64,000 nt of DNA from Cordia subcordata (lineage: Eukaryota > Streptophyta > Magnoliopsida > Boraginales > Cordiaceae), in contig JAPTOF010000005.1 in assembly GCA_028554755.1 (NCBI GenBank), positions 889,501 to 953,500 on the forward strand, in the 5' to 3' direction. Positions within the stretch are counted from its first letter, which is position 1. Every line of letters starts with the position of its first letter. Below are positions 22,401 to 34,090 of this stretch, piece by piece. The notes under the pieces are model-generated. The model did no database searches. It was not told where the DNA came from and saw nothing but the letters and a program-made list of their open reading frames with translations. The position numbers and the translations under genes are program-made.

Positions 22401-23046
22401 ATCAAACACCCATTTCCCTAAACCTAAAATCCACCAAAAATCACCTCACACACTCACTTCTAAACACATTTAACACTTGAAATCAAGGATCTAAGAGGAT
22501 CAAACACTAGGATTTAGAGCATAGCTCATGGTTTGTAAAGCTTGGCTATGGATAGAAGGGTATCTCTCTTTTATCCTAAGTCTAATTATGTTTAATTAGA
22601 GCTATGTAGGGTGATTATATCTTGTATTTATGGATTGATTACTACTTTATATTAACGAAAACGTGATTTATGTATATATGCCTTATGCTTATGGTTTCAA
22701 AGGCTATTTTACATACATGTCTAATCAAACACCCATTTCCCTAAACCTAAAATCCACAAAAAATCACCTCACACACTCACTTCTAAACACATTTAACACT
22801 TGGAATCAAGGATCTAAGAGGATCAAACACTAGGATTTGGAGCATAGCTTATGGTTTGTAAAGCTTGGCTATGGATAGAAGGGTATCTCTCTTTTATCCT
22901 AAGTCTAATTATGTTTAATTAGAGCTATGTAGGGTGATTATATCTTGTATTTATGGATTGATTACTACTTTATATTAATGAAAACGTGATTTATGTATAT
23001 ATGTCTTATGCTTATGGTTTCAAAGGCTATTTTACATACATGTCTA
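22401..23046 (+). repeat. Tandem duplication, 2 x 323 bp
   Basis: Two units (22401-22723, 22724-23046) with only about six visible differences, most of them transitions. The breakpoint word 'cta' joins either back to the unit start or to the normal continuation tgtgtttg. It covers the part of the LTR just after the transcription start region. Confidence 0.95.
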
Positions 23047-24157
23047 TGTGTTTGTTGAAATGCCTCAATGATGTAGCATATATATATTGAAGTCTATTGT
23101 GCTATTAACTATTTCTAAATCATTATGCTAGCATGTCTATGTGTTTGTGTGGTGACTACATGAAGTGGGTATGACTATATACATGTCTATGTGTGTGTTA
23201 GCATACTTAATAGCATAACTAGCTTCTATTGCATGCATGTCGAGTGCTAGTGCTTAAATTGGTGTAATCTAAACATGTTTATGTGTTTAGTAGCAGAATA
23301 AACCGGTGTATTCTCAAATGCCATGCCCTAGATGTGTTTGCCATGCGCTTTAATGTCAATTTCTGCTAATTGTGATCCGATCAATAGTGCACAACTAGTA
23401 TCTAGCCTAGGTCGAGTCCCCTTTGGCTTTAAATCCAGCCAATAGGAGTCCGGATAGGTTTAGATGACCTTAGTTCACTTAGGAAGGCTAGTTAGTCCAC
23501 CCTAACACCCTAGGTTCATAAGGACCACGCCGTAGCTCTGCGTGAGGTGAAGCTTAGGGACGGACTCGCACCGAGTCCTAGGGCCAGATTGGGGAACTAA
23601 TTAGAGGACTAAGTGCTAGGGTTAGATCGATCTACACTCACCTAGAATCTTATTAGCTAGCCCTAATTCCTAAGTCATAAAGACCATGCCGTACTGCTAG
23701 GCATTGCCACCTAGGGACGGACTTGTACTGAGGCTTAGGGTACCAATTAGGAGGCTAATTATAGGTCTAGATTAGAGCACTTAGTATAATCCATCAAGTA
23801 ACCCTAGAAAGACGTAGTAATCACCATAAACAAGATGTAATCACCTTAGTCTCCCATTTCCAACATTTGAATCCCCTTAGATCGCTTGATTCCCCCATCA
23901 CACACATACACGCTACCTTTTTATTTCTTTGTTCTTAGATTAGGTTTACTTTTCCCGAGCTCCCCTCAAACCCAAAACACCAAAAACATTGTAGTTAGGA
24001 CCCCAACAAGTAGGTCTTTAGGACGCACTTAGCTTAGAACACCATACACATTAGGCCTCCCCGTGGATTTGACCCCGCACTCGCACACACTGTACTACAC
24101 ACGACCCGTGCGCTTGCAGGCCATTTAGGCTTGTGCTCAATTAGCGATATCAATGAT

Positions 24158-24512
24158 GTTGCTCTCTAGAATCATACATAGGCATATGATTCCTAGGGGC
24201 ATTAGGTATTACATGCAATCAGGGATAAGGGTGGAAGGTGGGGGCAAGAATTGGAATCGTGGGCATAGCTTTCACATAGATTGCAATAACAAGAATATGC
24301 ATCCCTATGATCATGATTACTAAATAGAGATGTATGAGATGATGCATGACTATAAGGGTCATAGTTGATGCTAGCCCCAGGTTGGGGATTGTCATGGGGG
24401 CAAAAGAAAGTTTAAAGCATATGACTTCCACAAACGCGACATGCAATAGGAACACATTTGGGTGGTGGGGAAGAGGATACAAGGACCATCAACAAGTATT
24501 GGGGTCATTCAT
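24158..24512 (-). pseudogene. Non-autonomous element ORF (element I), N-terminal zinc-knuckle part
   Basis: An ATG at 24512-24510 opens MNDPNTC, then a stop. After a frameshift the frame reads CRVCGSH, a stop, then TFFCPHDNPQ, a damaged CCHC knuckle. About 45 codons later comes an intact second knuckle, CNLCESYAHDSNSC (C-x2-C-x4-H-x4-C). Element M has the same two-knuckle layout with MNDPNASWWSLVSSSPPPEC at the start. Zinc knuckles bind retroelement RNA in nucleocapsid; at an N-terminus this is unusual. Confidence 0.7.
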
Positions 24513-24690
24513 ATTCAATCAAACACAAGTATTCCTCTTCGCAATGCTCAATAAAAAATTTTTAGATTTTTTTCTTTTATTATTCAAAACAAAGAAAATA
24601 TGAAAAGAAAAGATAAAACAACACATAACTAGATAAAACACATAAAAACAAAAAACTAAACAAACATTGCCTCCCTAGTGTATTACAATT

Positions 24691-25470
24691 TGACCAAAAC
24701 CTAAATAGCCCGCAAGTGCACAGTTCGTGTGTATTACGGTGCTTGTGAGTGCGAGGTCGAATCCATGGGGAGGCTTAACGCGTATGGTGTCCTAAGCTAA
24801 GTGCATCCTAAAAGCTATGTGTTGAGGTCCTAACTACAATGTTTTTGGTTTAAAAGGAGCGCAGAAAAGATAAACATAATCTAAAGCAAGGAAATAAAAG
24901 ATGTGTGTGTATGTGTAATGGGGGAATCAAGTGATCTAAGGGAATTCAAACATCAAAAATGGGGGACTAAGGTGATTACGTCTTATTTGTGGTGATTACA
25001 ATGTCTTTCTGGGGTTACTTGATGGATTATATTAAGTGCTCTAATCTAGACCTATAATTAGCCTCCTAATTGATACCCTAAGCCTCAGTGAAAGTTCGTC
25101 CCTAGGTGGTGATGCCTAGCAATACGGCGTGGTGTTTATGACTTAGGAATTAGGGCTAGCCAATAATGTTCTACGTGAGTGTAGATCGATCTAACCCTAG
25201 TACTTAGTCCACTAATTAGCTCCCCAACCTAACCCTAGGACGAGGTGCGAGTCTGTCCCTAAGCTTTGCCTCACTTAGAGTTACGGCATAGTCCTTATGA
25301 ACCTAGCGTGTTAGGGTGGACTAACTAGCCTTCCTAAGTGAACTAAGGTCAACTAAACCTATTCGGACTCCTATTGGCTGGATTTAAAGCCAAAGGGGAC
25401 TCGACCTAGGCTAATTACTAGTTGTGCACCATCGATCACATCACAATAGCGAAAATTGACATTAAAGCAC
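24691..25470 (-). repeat. 5' LTR of element I, truncated
   Basis: Matches the R/U5 half of 14707-16804, from the PBS side up to the word attaaagcac. At 25470/25471 it jumps into the internal region of a different element, so the U3 half is deleted. The adjacent PBS (24664-24690) is degenerate. Confidence 0.8.
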
Positions 25471-25788
25471 GAAGAGTCATCTTGGGGTCCAAAATGATGG
25501 TGCAAAAGATGGACTCTCAAAACAAGGAGGTAGGTAGAAAGAAGAGTCATCTTGACGTGCACAATGTGGCTCCCTATAATCATAATAACTAGATGTAGAT
25601 GCATGAATGGATGTATGACTATAGGGATCATGCCTTGGGTTAACCCAAGATTAGGGATTTTGATATGCAAGGGGACAACTAGAAAAATGATGCTCATTAC
25701 CACCACATAAAATATAAGCATTAGGCGCATATACGGGGGGAAGGGAAAAGGATTCAAGTAACCACCAAGAATCATTAGATCTATCCAT
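25471..25788 (-). pseudogene. Non-autonomous ORF, N-terminal part (J-left copy)
   Basis: ATG at 25788-25786 opens MDRSNDSWWLLESFSLPP, then a knuckle YILCGGNEHHFSSC, where the first Cys is Tyr. CPLAYQNP and a stop follow, then SSYYDYREP and DDSSFYLPPCFESP. The J/K subfamily has this single N-terminal knuckle. It is cut at 25471 by the junction with the LTR of element I. Confidence 0.7.
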
Positions 25789-25981
25789 ACTCAATTACCA
25801 CAAGTAAATCTATTCTCAATTCAATTTTTTTCAATTTTCTAAATGTTTTATTTGTTTGGATTTTCAAAATTTTTTCAATTTTTTTTGTGGTTTTTCAAAA
25901 AGAGAAAAGCAACTAAAGATAGAACAACACACAAGCAACAAACCAAAATCGAAAGAGCGTACAAAGAGTCAATACCATGCC

Positions 25982-25999
25982 TCCCCAGTAACGGTGCCA
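25982..25999 (-). other. PBS, tRNA-Asp type
   Basis: TGGCACCGTTACTGGGGA on the minus strand, six bases from the LTR end TGATCA. It is one or two changes away from the Athila-type TGGCGCCGTTGCCGGGGA. Confidence 0.85.
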
Positions 26000-26005
26000 A
26001 AAACT

Positions 26006-27546
26006 TGATCATGTGTTTACATCCGCAAGTGTACGGGTCGTGTACGGTAAAGCGTGCAAGTACGGGTCGTTTTTCCTTGGGGAGGCTCCTTAGTTTGGTC
26101 TCTACATACTTGGTGCTAAAATTAGCTACGAGCGTGTGTTGAAGTATTTTTGGTCTTTTTGATTGAAAAGAGCTCTAAAATAAAACCTAAATCTAAACGT
26201 ACACTGATGGAGGAGCTAAGGGCGCCAAACGGAGGAACTAAGGGTGCCAAACTAAGGAAATAAAGCTTTACAAGATTGAAGGGGATCTCAGGTGATTGTG
26301 TTGCAACTAAACTCGAGCTATGATAATGGTTCGGTCTATCTATGGCTCAATTGCTCTCTTTAGTGATGATTAACGTCCTACTTGAGACTAACCTACTAGT
26401 ATTGTTTCAGACTAGAGATTAGACTCCTAGAGCATTAACTAGTACTAGTGGGTACCTTTTTAGTACTATTTCAGACTAGAGGTATGCTCCTACCATACAC
26501 ATCATTAATTAAGCATATTAATCAACACACATAGTTGCAAATAGGACTCATGCCATTAGCATGGATTAAGGCTAAGGTGACACCACTACCGTTAGCATTT
26601 AAGCACAAAATTATACATGCAAGTTTCACCTAGGCATTTTGTTGAACATATAGACATGTTCGATTATCAACACATAGACAAATTGATTCATGCTATCAAT
26701 CAATGTAAACAAGCATATATGAAGAGCCAAAGATATACACAAATCCTTTATTTAAAGCCCTAATCTAATCTACAACATCAATCATCCTTAGATCTAACTC
26801 AAATACAAAGCATATTTACAAAAATAAGAAAAGGAATAAGAAATCCCCTTCAAACCCTTGCTCAAATCCAAAGCAAAACCCTTTAATCTCTTGTTACAAG
26901 CGTCAATCCTTGCTTGGTTTGGTGTGAGATGGTGGTTTTAGGTGTTTGGTGAAGTGGGTAAAGGGTTAGGGTTTATTAGGATTTAAGAAAATAAAGTTCC
27001 TCCTTCACAAATGAGTTGAAACGAGCTTGAAATAGGCCTTCAGCACGACTAACGAAAGACCTAACCAGTAGAGTGGCACTATGGCATCACTCAACTGGTA
27101 CTTTTGGCAGAGCTTCTGGAACTACCAGAACATCGTACCGAAAAACACTACTAGTCGACTGGTACTGGAACAGGGGGTTGACCTGTATTGGCATATCTTC
27201 TTCGTTTTAGCTCCGTTTCTAATTCTGTTTTCTCCGGTATTTCCTTCTTGGCCTCGTGCGTCATCTGGCAAGCTCGAATCTTACTTCGGAACATTAAATC
27301 TTCATCATATTGTTCTAAAATTCTTCATTCAAGCTCAAGTATCAACTTCACCCAAATGCACCTAACTCATGGAATTAGTGCACTTAATGTAGCATTTATG
27401 CAATTATTCACCTTATGCACAACTATTGACAAATATGCATAATCTCTATACTAAATGCACAATAATGAGCTCTAAAACACCTTAAGAAGTGTATGCAAAC
27501 AATATATACAAACATAGACAAAATAGCACACAACACACACACATCA
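26006..27546 (-). repeat. Athila-like LTR J, shared by two elements
   Basis: 1541 bp, minus orientation. A PBS lies on its left and a polypurine tract on its right. So it is at once the 5' LTR of the internal remnant 25471-26005 and the 3' LTR of the internal part 27547-29169. Compared with LTR K it has a 22-bp tandem duplication near 26208-26251. The TATA-like block near 27025-27035 is weak (CCTATTTCAAG). Confidence 0.85.
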
Positions 27547-29169
27547 ACACCCCAAAAACCCTCCCCTTGCTTGTCCTCAAGCAAGCCTAAACCAAGGCTT
27601 TCCACATGTTTTCCAAAGAGTTGCCGATTATATTAACTTCGTATCTTTTTGCCTCCAAGGGGTATAAGGGGTCATTCTTTTCATGTAAGGGTTTCCCTAA
27701 CCTTTTTTGAATCCTCCTTTCAATTATAATTGGTCTCACACCCCTTGAGAACTTACCAAGTAGCTAACACCACCACAAACTTAGGATTCCAACTCATGCA
27801 CTCGGGATGCTAATATTTCATGCCTTATCAACTAACATGGCCTCCCAATATGCACTTAGCCCCAAAGGTACAAGGAAGAGAAGATACATCACAATGGCTT
27901 ACATTGACATAAGAGCCTTATTCACAACACATGAAAGAACAAAACAGATACTTGTGTCAAATTGACATTGTGTCACTTGACACTTATTCAACATACTTCA
28001 CTTTTCAATCTTTTTGTTGCATTTTTGGCTTTTTTCTTTTTTTTTCCCTCATTTTTTCATTTTTCATTTTTTTGCATTTTTTCTAAATACATAACATAGA
28101 GCAAAAATAAAAGAAAAAGAAGAGGCTAAGGCACACTAAAAGAACCGATCAAGGAATGGGCACTCATATCAACAACCCTTTAAAAACACTTTTTACAACC
28201 AAGTTGTGGGGAAACTACAAGGTGCATTCTTAGAAATGTTTACTCTCTATAGTTTTCAAAAGGATTCTCTTTGAAGTCTAGGTCATACCCCATGCTCCAT
28301 TTACTCCTCACAATACACCATCATCTTCTCTAATTAATTAAGTCAATAGCAAAAGCCAACTCTTCAACCTACATGGAGATAAACCAATGCAAAATATGCA
28401 AAAAATTGAAAAATTTGAACACATTTTAAGCAAAAATAAGATATGGCAAGCAAATCTATCCCATATATGATATAAACAATAAATAAGCAACAACACCCTC
28501 GAACCTAAACTTTGCTTGTCCTCGAGCAAATAACATCCAAGCATAACAAGCAAGCACATGAAACACATATGGGGAATGTGTAGGGGAATAGATAGGGACA
28601 AGTAAATTATGGAGAGATACAACCTTGTTTGCATAGAAGTCCTAAATGCCAATGATGTTTGATCATCTACTAGCCCTGTCTTTATAAAAAGCACTAATGC
28701 TCAAAAAACAAAGAAGAGATTTGAAGATAATGCTATGCAAGCTCACATTGACATTTGAAATGATAAACAAGGATACATATAAGGGGTAAATGATTGATGC
28801 ACAAATGAAGGAAATGAGCAAGAACAAGTAAGGGAGCAAAATCTAACCTACTAAGAATAAGAACAAACAAAAGAAAACATAAACTATCAAAAGGTAAGAT
28901 AAACAAAAGCAATCTAATCTATTATATACAAAGCAAGAATGAGTACAACAGAACTAATCTACTACATACAAAGGCAAAGGCAAATAAATACAAGAAAAAT
29001 AAGAAAAATATGAACAAGCCTAGGGTGCCTCCTAGTAGCGCTGGATTTAACGCCCCCAGCTGGGTGCCAATGTTAGAGTAAAACATGTTTAACGTTGCGT
29101 GGCACAAATTGCTTGATAATCATCAAAGACCAAAAGGTAGAAGGAAAGGGATCATGCAATAAATGATAT
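27547..29169 (-). other. 3' internal region of J/K element
   Basis: Starts with a purine tract on the minus strand (GGGGAGGGTTTTTGGGGTGT) beside LTR J. It then follows the standard order: non-coding region, A/T-rich arms (28010-28130), inner purine tract near 28490-28515, and the conserved AGCGCT block at 29019-29054. At about 29169 it jumps to another element's 3' region. No frame is preserved. Confidence 0.75.
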
Positions 29170-30246
29170 ACAAAGACAAGAAGAAAGAATATACAAACAC
29201 AATGGCTTATAAAAAGCCTTATTCGCATATCTACAAAGATGATAACTTGTGCTAAGTTGACATTGTGTCACTAATGCACTTATTCACTAGCTTTTTGGTG
29301 CCTTTGGCTTTTTCTGTTTTTCACAATTTTTTTGGATATTTTTGCACCTTTTTGCCTTTTTCAATTTTTTTTTTGATTTTTCATGCTTTGTATTGTATTG
29401 ACAAAAAGAAAGAAAAAGAAAGGCTTAGGCACATCAAAAAGAACCAATCAAGGAAGAGGCACTCACATCAACAACCTTTTTCCAACACTCTTTCCTACCA
29501 AGCTATGGGGTGGCCACATGAGTCATTCTTAAAGGTCCTCACTCCCCACAACTTTGAAGGGCATCCCCTCTAAGACTTAGTTTTCAATCCACTACATTCA
29601 TTCCCCACAATGCAACTCATATTCACTAATCAATTGAATCAATCACAAAAGCCAACACAATTATCAACCAAGAAATAAACAACTCTATATACATCAAAAT
29701 CAAAAAAATTTCACCATTTTAAAGCACATAATGCACATATACACTATACAAAGCATAAAACAATAAAAGCAAACTCCCACACCCCTAAACCTAAACTTTG
29801 CTTATCTTCAAGCAAATAAAACAATACTACTGAACAAACAAATAGGCAACACAAAGCAAGTAAGGTTGGTGGGGACGGGGTAGAAAAGAGGGAACAAGTG
29901 GAGAAAGGATAGATACAACCTTGTGTTCCTTTTGAAGCTCTTTGATGTCAATGATCAATAATTTGTCTACTAACCTTGTCTCTCAACAAATGACAAATAC
30001 TCAAAGCACACGATTAGTACCATATGCCATGCAAGCTTGCATTGGCATCATCAAATGATAAACAAGGTGTATGAAGAATGGGAAATAATAGAAGTAAGGA
30101 TCAACACTTGGGAGGATGAAAAAGAAAGCAAACAAAAAGAAAAATGGAAATCAAGGAAAGTAAACAAGAAAGCAAGTATAATAAGTAGAAAAATGAAAAA
30201 TGAAAACAAGTAAAAGACAAGGAAAACAAGAAAAGTGTACATATGT
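29170..30246 (-). other. 3' non-coding region of element M-N
   Basis: Carries the A/T-rich inverted-repeat arms (about 29297-29432) and the inner purine tract near 29775-29805 (GTTTAGGTTTAGGGGTGTGG on the minus strand). The sequence closely follows 19102-20080 and 60070-61110. No gene seen. Confidence 0.7.
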
Positions 30247-30281
30247 CTAGGGCGCCTCCTAGTAGCGCTGGATTTAACACC
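30247..30281 (-). other. Conserved AGCGCT...GGCGCCC block
   Basis: Minus strand TTAAATCCAGCGCTACTAGG then AGGCGCCCTAG, placed just after the ORF, as in the other elements. Confidence 0.65.
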
Positions 30282-30299
30282 TCTAGTCGGGAACGAGTG

Positions 30300-32233
30300 T
30301 TAGAGCAATACACGTTTAAAACTGCAAGGCACAAATTGCCGGATATTCAACCAAGCATAAGTAGTAAAAGGAAAAGGGTCATGCACTATATGATGAGGTA
30401 ATGAATTTACAACGTATCCCTTTTCAAGATCCCAACCTAAAACATCAAATAAGAATGTGTGCGCAAGTGTGGAAGGTGTCATGCATAAACGTAAAAGATC
30501 ATGCCCCACTTGCTCTCTAAGTAACCACCCCATGGCCTTCTTTTCATAATCAAGAGCTAGGAACACACCCTCCCCGTGGGTCAAAGATAGGTCTAACATA
30601 TGCAACATGGGAAATGTGCTTTCTAACTCTAGATGAAAATGTTCTATGCATGAAGGCATGAACGCGAGCTCCAAAGAGAGAGACTCAACGGAATGGGAAA
30701 AGGAGTTGGGAATGACTCTCAGAGAAGGAAAGGCAAGGGTAAGGGATCATGAAGTACTACACTTTTCCTCTTTATAAGATATAACATGTTCAAGCCTAGG
30801 TCGTTCTAACTCCTCACGAAGGGTAGATTCGATCTTAATGGGCTCTATTTCCATCAATGATTCATCAAACATCCAAAGAGACCCAGAGATCATTCTTTCA
30901 AGCACACCAATTTCTTTTTTATGTGTCTTCTTAGAGTTGCTATTTTCTTCAACATCATGATTCTTAACTCTAAGAAACTTATCATCTAAAATCTCCGAAA
31001 TTGATATCCTGTTTTGCCCAATGGATGACTTTAAACCTTCACCAGCTACAGTCTCTTTAAATTCAACAATACATTCATTACTAGTAGGTGTCATCTCATC
31101 ATCATGCTTTTCATACGGGGTAGACACACATAGAGGGGACAATGGGGACTCAAAGGATTTCGAGTCATGGATGTATGAATGCTCAAGGGAGGTGTGTACT
31201 TTAGACTCCCTAAATGTAGACTTGAAATGCAAATGAGTGCTATGATCATAAGACTCAACCTCCAAGTGTGCGGAATGTGTGGGATGAGGAAAAAAAAAGG
31301 CTCACGTGGCTCAATGGAAGATGTTGAAAGCTTAACAGGATAGGGTACTACTTCCTCTAAAACATATTCATAAGAGTCATCAAAAACCAAATTATCATTA
31401 AACTCATCCTTACCCTCACTACAAGATGTGATCTCTTCATCAACCTCTTTTTATAATCGTCTCTCCAAAACATCATCTTTTTCACCACTATTTCTCTCAC
31501 CTCTAGGTTTCTCTCCTATCTTTTCAACTCATTCTAAAGGTATCTCAACATTCTCGCTCATGAGTTGCCCACTCTCAACCAATCTCTCTAAGGACATATC
31601 TAAAGATTTGGTGTCTCGCTTCAAACTCTCTAGTTGTTCTTGGTTAGATTGGATAAGGGATAAGAGATAGTCAAGTGTTTTTTCTTGAGAAGAAGACCTA
31701 AAAGAAGATGGCTCAACCGAGTAGAAATGGGAAGCATCTTGATTGGGATCACTATAGGCATAACCATTATAGTACTCAAGAGAAAGGTAGGTGAGAAACG
31801 ATGGTGCAGAGATAGATTTTCGAAGCAATGAGGTGGAATAAATGAAGAGTCATCTTGATCCCAATATGAATATGCATATTGTTGCTCCCTAGAATCGTAA
31901 TAACTAGATGTGGATGCATGCATGAGCATGTGATTGCTAGGGGCATGTGATTGCTAGGGGCATTGGACATTGTATGCAATCGAGAACGCTGGCAGAGGGT
32001 AAAACAAACACTAGAAAAATGATCATGGCTTCTGCAATGATTGCATATACAAGCCGATTGGGGATCATCATGGGGGCAAAAGAACGTTTGATGCTCATCC
32101 GATTGGGGATCATCATGGGGGCAAAAGAAAGTTTGATGCTCATAACTTTCACACACGCGCAAGCAATAGGAACACATTCAGGTGGTGGGGAAGATGATAC
32201 AAGTGACCACCATGATGCATTAGGATCATTCAT
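30300..32233 (-). pseudogene. Conserved ORF of non-autonomous Athila-like family (best copy)
   Basis: About 640 codons, nearly complete but broken by frameshifts. The ATG at 32233-32231 opens MNDPNASWWSLVSSSPPPEC. A first CCHC knuckle follows, damaged by a frameshift and doubled by a 45-bp repeat. A second, intact knuckle is CNHCRSHDHFSSVC. Then come SSYYDSREQ, DQDDSSF and a predicted coiled coil (SNQEQLESLKRDTKSLDMSL, near 31560-31660). An acidic linker with EMTPTSNECIVEFKETVAGE and LERMISGSLWMFDESLME follows. The C-terminal block has LDLSLTHGEGVFLALDYEKK and FLFDVLGWDLEKGYVV, ending at 30300. No catalytic motif is seen. Relatives are at 20115-24512, 25471-25788, 34462-34898, 38200-39050 and 61214-62815. 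I know no named family for it. Confidence 0.75.
32056..32145 (-). repeat. 45-bp in-frame tandem duplication in zinc knuckle
   Basis: Units 32056-32100 and 32101-32145. It repeats 15 codons (DEHQTFFCPHDDPQS), doubling the second half of the first knuckle. Confidence 0.9.
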
Positions 32234-32383
32234 GACTAATTGACACAAGTAAACTTCTTTACAATGCGCAACAACATTTTTTTTGAATTTTTTTAATCAA
32301 AATAAAGAAAACATGAAAAGAAAAGATAAAACAACATGAAATGAGCTAAGACACAAAAACTAATAAACCAAACAACCGTTGCC

Positions 32384-32401
32384 TCCCCGACAACGGCGCC
32401 A
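32384..32401 (-). other. PBS, tRNA-Asp type
   Basis: TGGCGCCGTTGTCGGGGA on the minus strand, six bases from the LTR end. It is one change from the Athila-type site. Confidence 0.92.
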
Positions 32402-33883
32402 AGAACTTGATCGCTCTTCATGAGCACAAGCCTAAATAGCTCGCAAACGTATGGGTCACATGTAGCATAGTGTATACGAGTGTGGGGTTGAATCCACGGG
32501 AAGGCCTGACACATAAAGTGTCTTAAGCTATGCGTGTCCTAAGAGCTACATATTGAGACCTAAACTACACTCTTTTATGGGATGTTTGGTTTAAATGGAG
32601 CTCGAGAAAAGTAAACCTAATCCAAGAACAAGGAAATTAAAAGGTGGTGTGTGTGTGTAATAGGGGAATCAAGCAATCTAAGGGAGTCAAACATCCGAAA
32701 TGGGGGACTAGGGTGACTATGTCTTGCTTATAGGTGATTACTACGTCTTTCTAGGGTTACTCAACAGATTATACTAAATGCTCTAATCTAGACCTGTAAT
32801 TAGCCTCCTAATTGGTACCCTAAGCCTTAGTACGAGTCCGTCTCTAGGTAGCGATGCCTAGTAGTACCGCGTGGTCTTTATGACTTAGGAATTAGGGCTA
32901 GCCAATAAGGTTCTAGGTGAATGTAGATCGATCTAACCCTAGCACTTAGTCCACTAATTAGTTCCCCAATCTGACCCTAGGACTCGGTACGAGTCCGTTC
33001 TTAAGCTTCGCCTTACTTAGAGCTAGGTGTGGTCCTTATGAACCTAGGGCGTTAGGGCAGACTAACTAGCCTTTCTAAGTGAACTAAGGTTAACTAAACC
33101 TATCTAGACTCTTATTGGCTGGATTTAAAGCCAAAGGGGACTCAACCTAGGCTAATTTCTAGTTGTGCACCATCGATCGCATTACAATAGCGAAAATTGA
33201 CATTAAAGAGCAAAGCAAACACATCTAGGGCATGGCGTTCGAGAATACTCCGGAATATTCTACTACTAAACATGTAGACATGCTTAGATTATACCAATTT
33301 AAGCAATGGCACCTAACATGTATGCAATAGAAGCTATTTATGCTATTTGATATGCAAACACACATATAGACATGTATATAAGCATACCCACTTCATGAAA
33401 TCACCACACAAACACATAGACATGCTAGCATAATGATTTAGAAATGGTTAATAGCATAATAGACTTCAACATACATATGCAACATTATTGAGGCATTTCT
33501 ACAAACACATAGACATGAATGTAAATTTGCCAATCAAAACCCTAAGCATAAGCATATATATATATAAATCCAACAAATACCCATAACAATAATATAATAA
33601 TCATCCATAATACAAGAGTAAATCACCCTACATAGCTCTAATCAAACATACATAACTTAGGATAAAAGAGAGACAAAGAAGCTACCCTTTAATCCAAAGC
33701 CATATCATTACAATCCAAGAGCTAATGCCCAATCCTTGTGTTTGATCCTCTTAAGATGCTTGATTCCAAAGTGTTTTTTATGTGTGGAAGAGTGTGTGAG
33801 AGGTGGGTGATGAGAGGATTAGGGTTTTAGGAGATGGGTGTGAAAGAATATGACTTGTTTTTTTATAAAAAGGGCAAAAACAA

Positions 33884-33892
33884 GCATATATG
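33884..33892 (-). promoter_or_regulatory. TATA-like box, LTR 32408-34461
   Basis: CCATATATG on the minus strand, about 35 bp downstream of the 73-bp repeats in LTR orientation. The equivalent CTATATAAG is at 59225-59233 in the related LTR. Confidence 0.5.
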
Positions 33893-33927
33893 GCAAATTT
33901 CTGCGACTACTGAAACATTTAACCAGA

Positions 33928-34090
33928 GCACCGGTACCAAGGGGTCTCTATTCCGGTAGCAGAAGCTTGCTCTCTATTTTTGGCGGAATAGTGAACTGGT
34001 GCATCGGTACCAAAGGCCCTCTATTCCGGTAGTAGAAATATGCTTTTTGTTTTTGGCGGAATAGTGAGCCGGTACATCGGTACTTTGAAG
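33928..34090. repeat. 73-bp tandem repeat in LTR promoter region
   Basis: Units start at 33928 (gcaccggtacc), 34001 (gcatcggtacc) and 34074 (acatcggtact); the third is partial. Each has CGGTACC, CTATTCCGGTAG and TTTTTGGCGGAATAGTG. Confidence 0.92.

Larger units (their letters stand above)
21715..24152 (+). repeat. Athila-like solo LTR with internal duplication
   Basis: 2438 bp in plus orientation, TGATGTGTTTG... to ...AGCGATATCA. Perfect target duplication ATGAT at 21710-21714 and 24153-24157; the host frame continues across it. A 323-bp tandem duplication (22401-22723 and 22724-23046) lies downstream of the TATA-like box. Without it the length is about 2.1 kb, as in 14707-16804, the closest relative. 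Confidence 0.95.
14707..25470 (-). mobile_element. Non-autonomous Athila-like element I
   Basis: Minus-strand element: 3' LTR 14707-16804, PPT at 16805, 3' non-coding region, ORF remains 20115-24512, degenerate PBS near 24664-24690, truncated 5' LTR 24691-25470. Two solo LTRs (17198-19096 and 21715-24152) are inserted in it, each with a perfect 5-bp duplication. Without them the internal part is about 3.5 kb, close to 3.2 kb in elements M and X-Y. No gag core, RT or integrase is present. Confidence 0.85.

Noticed and set aside
33928..34090. Possible CRISPR array
   Set aside because: Head-to-tail 73-bp units without spacers in a plant LTR. Not a CRISPR.
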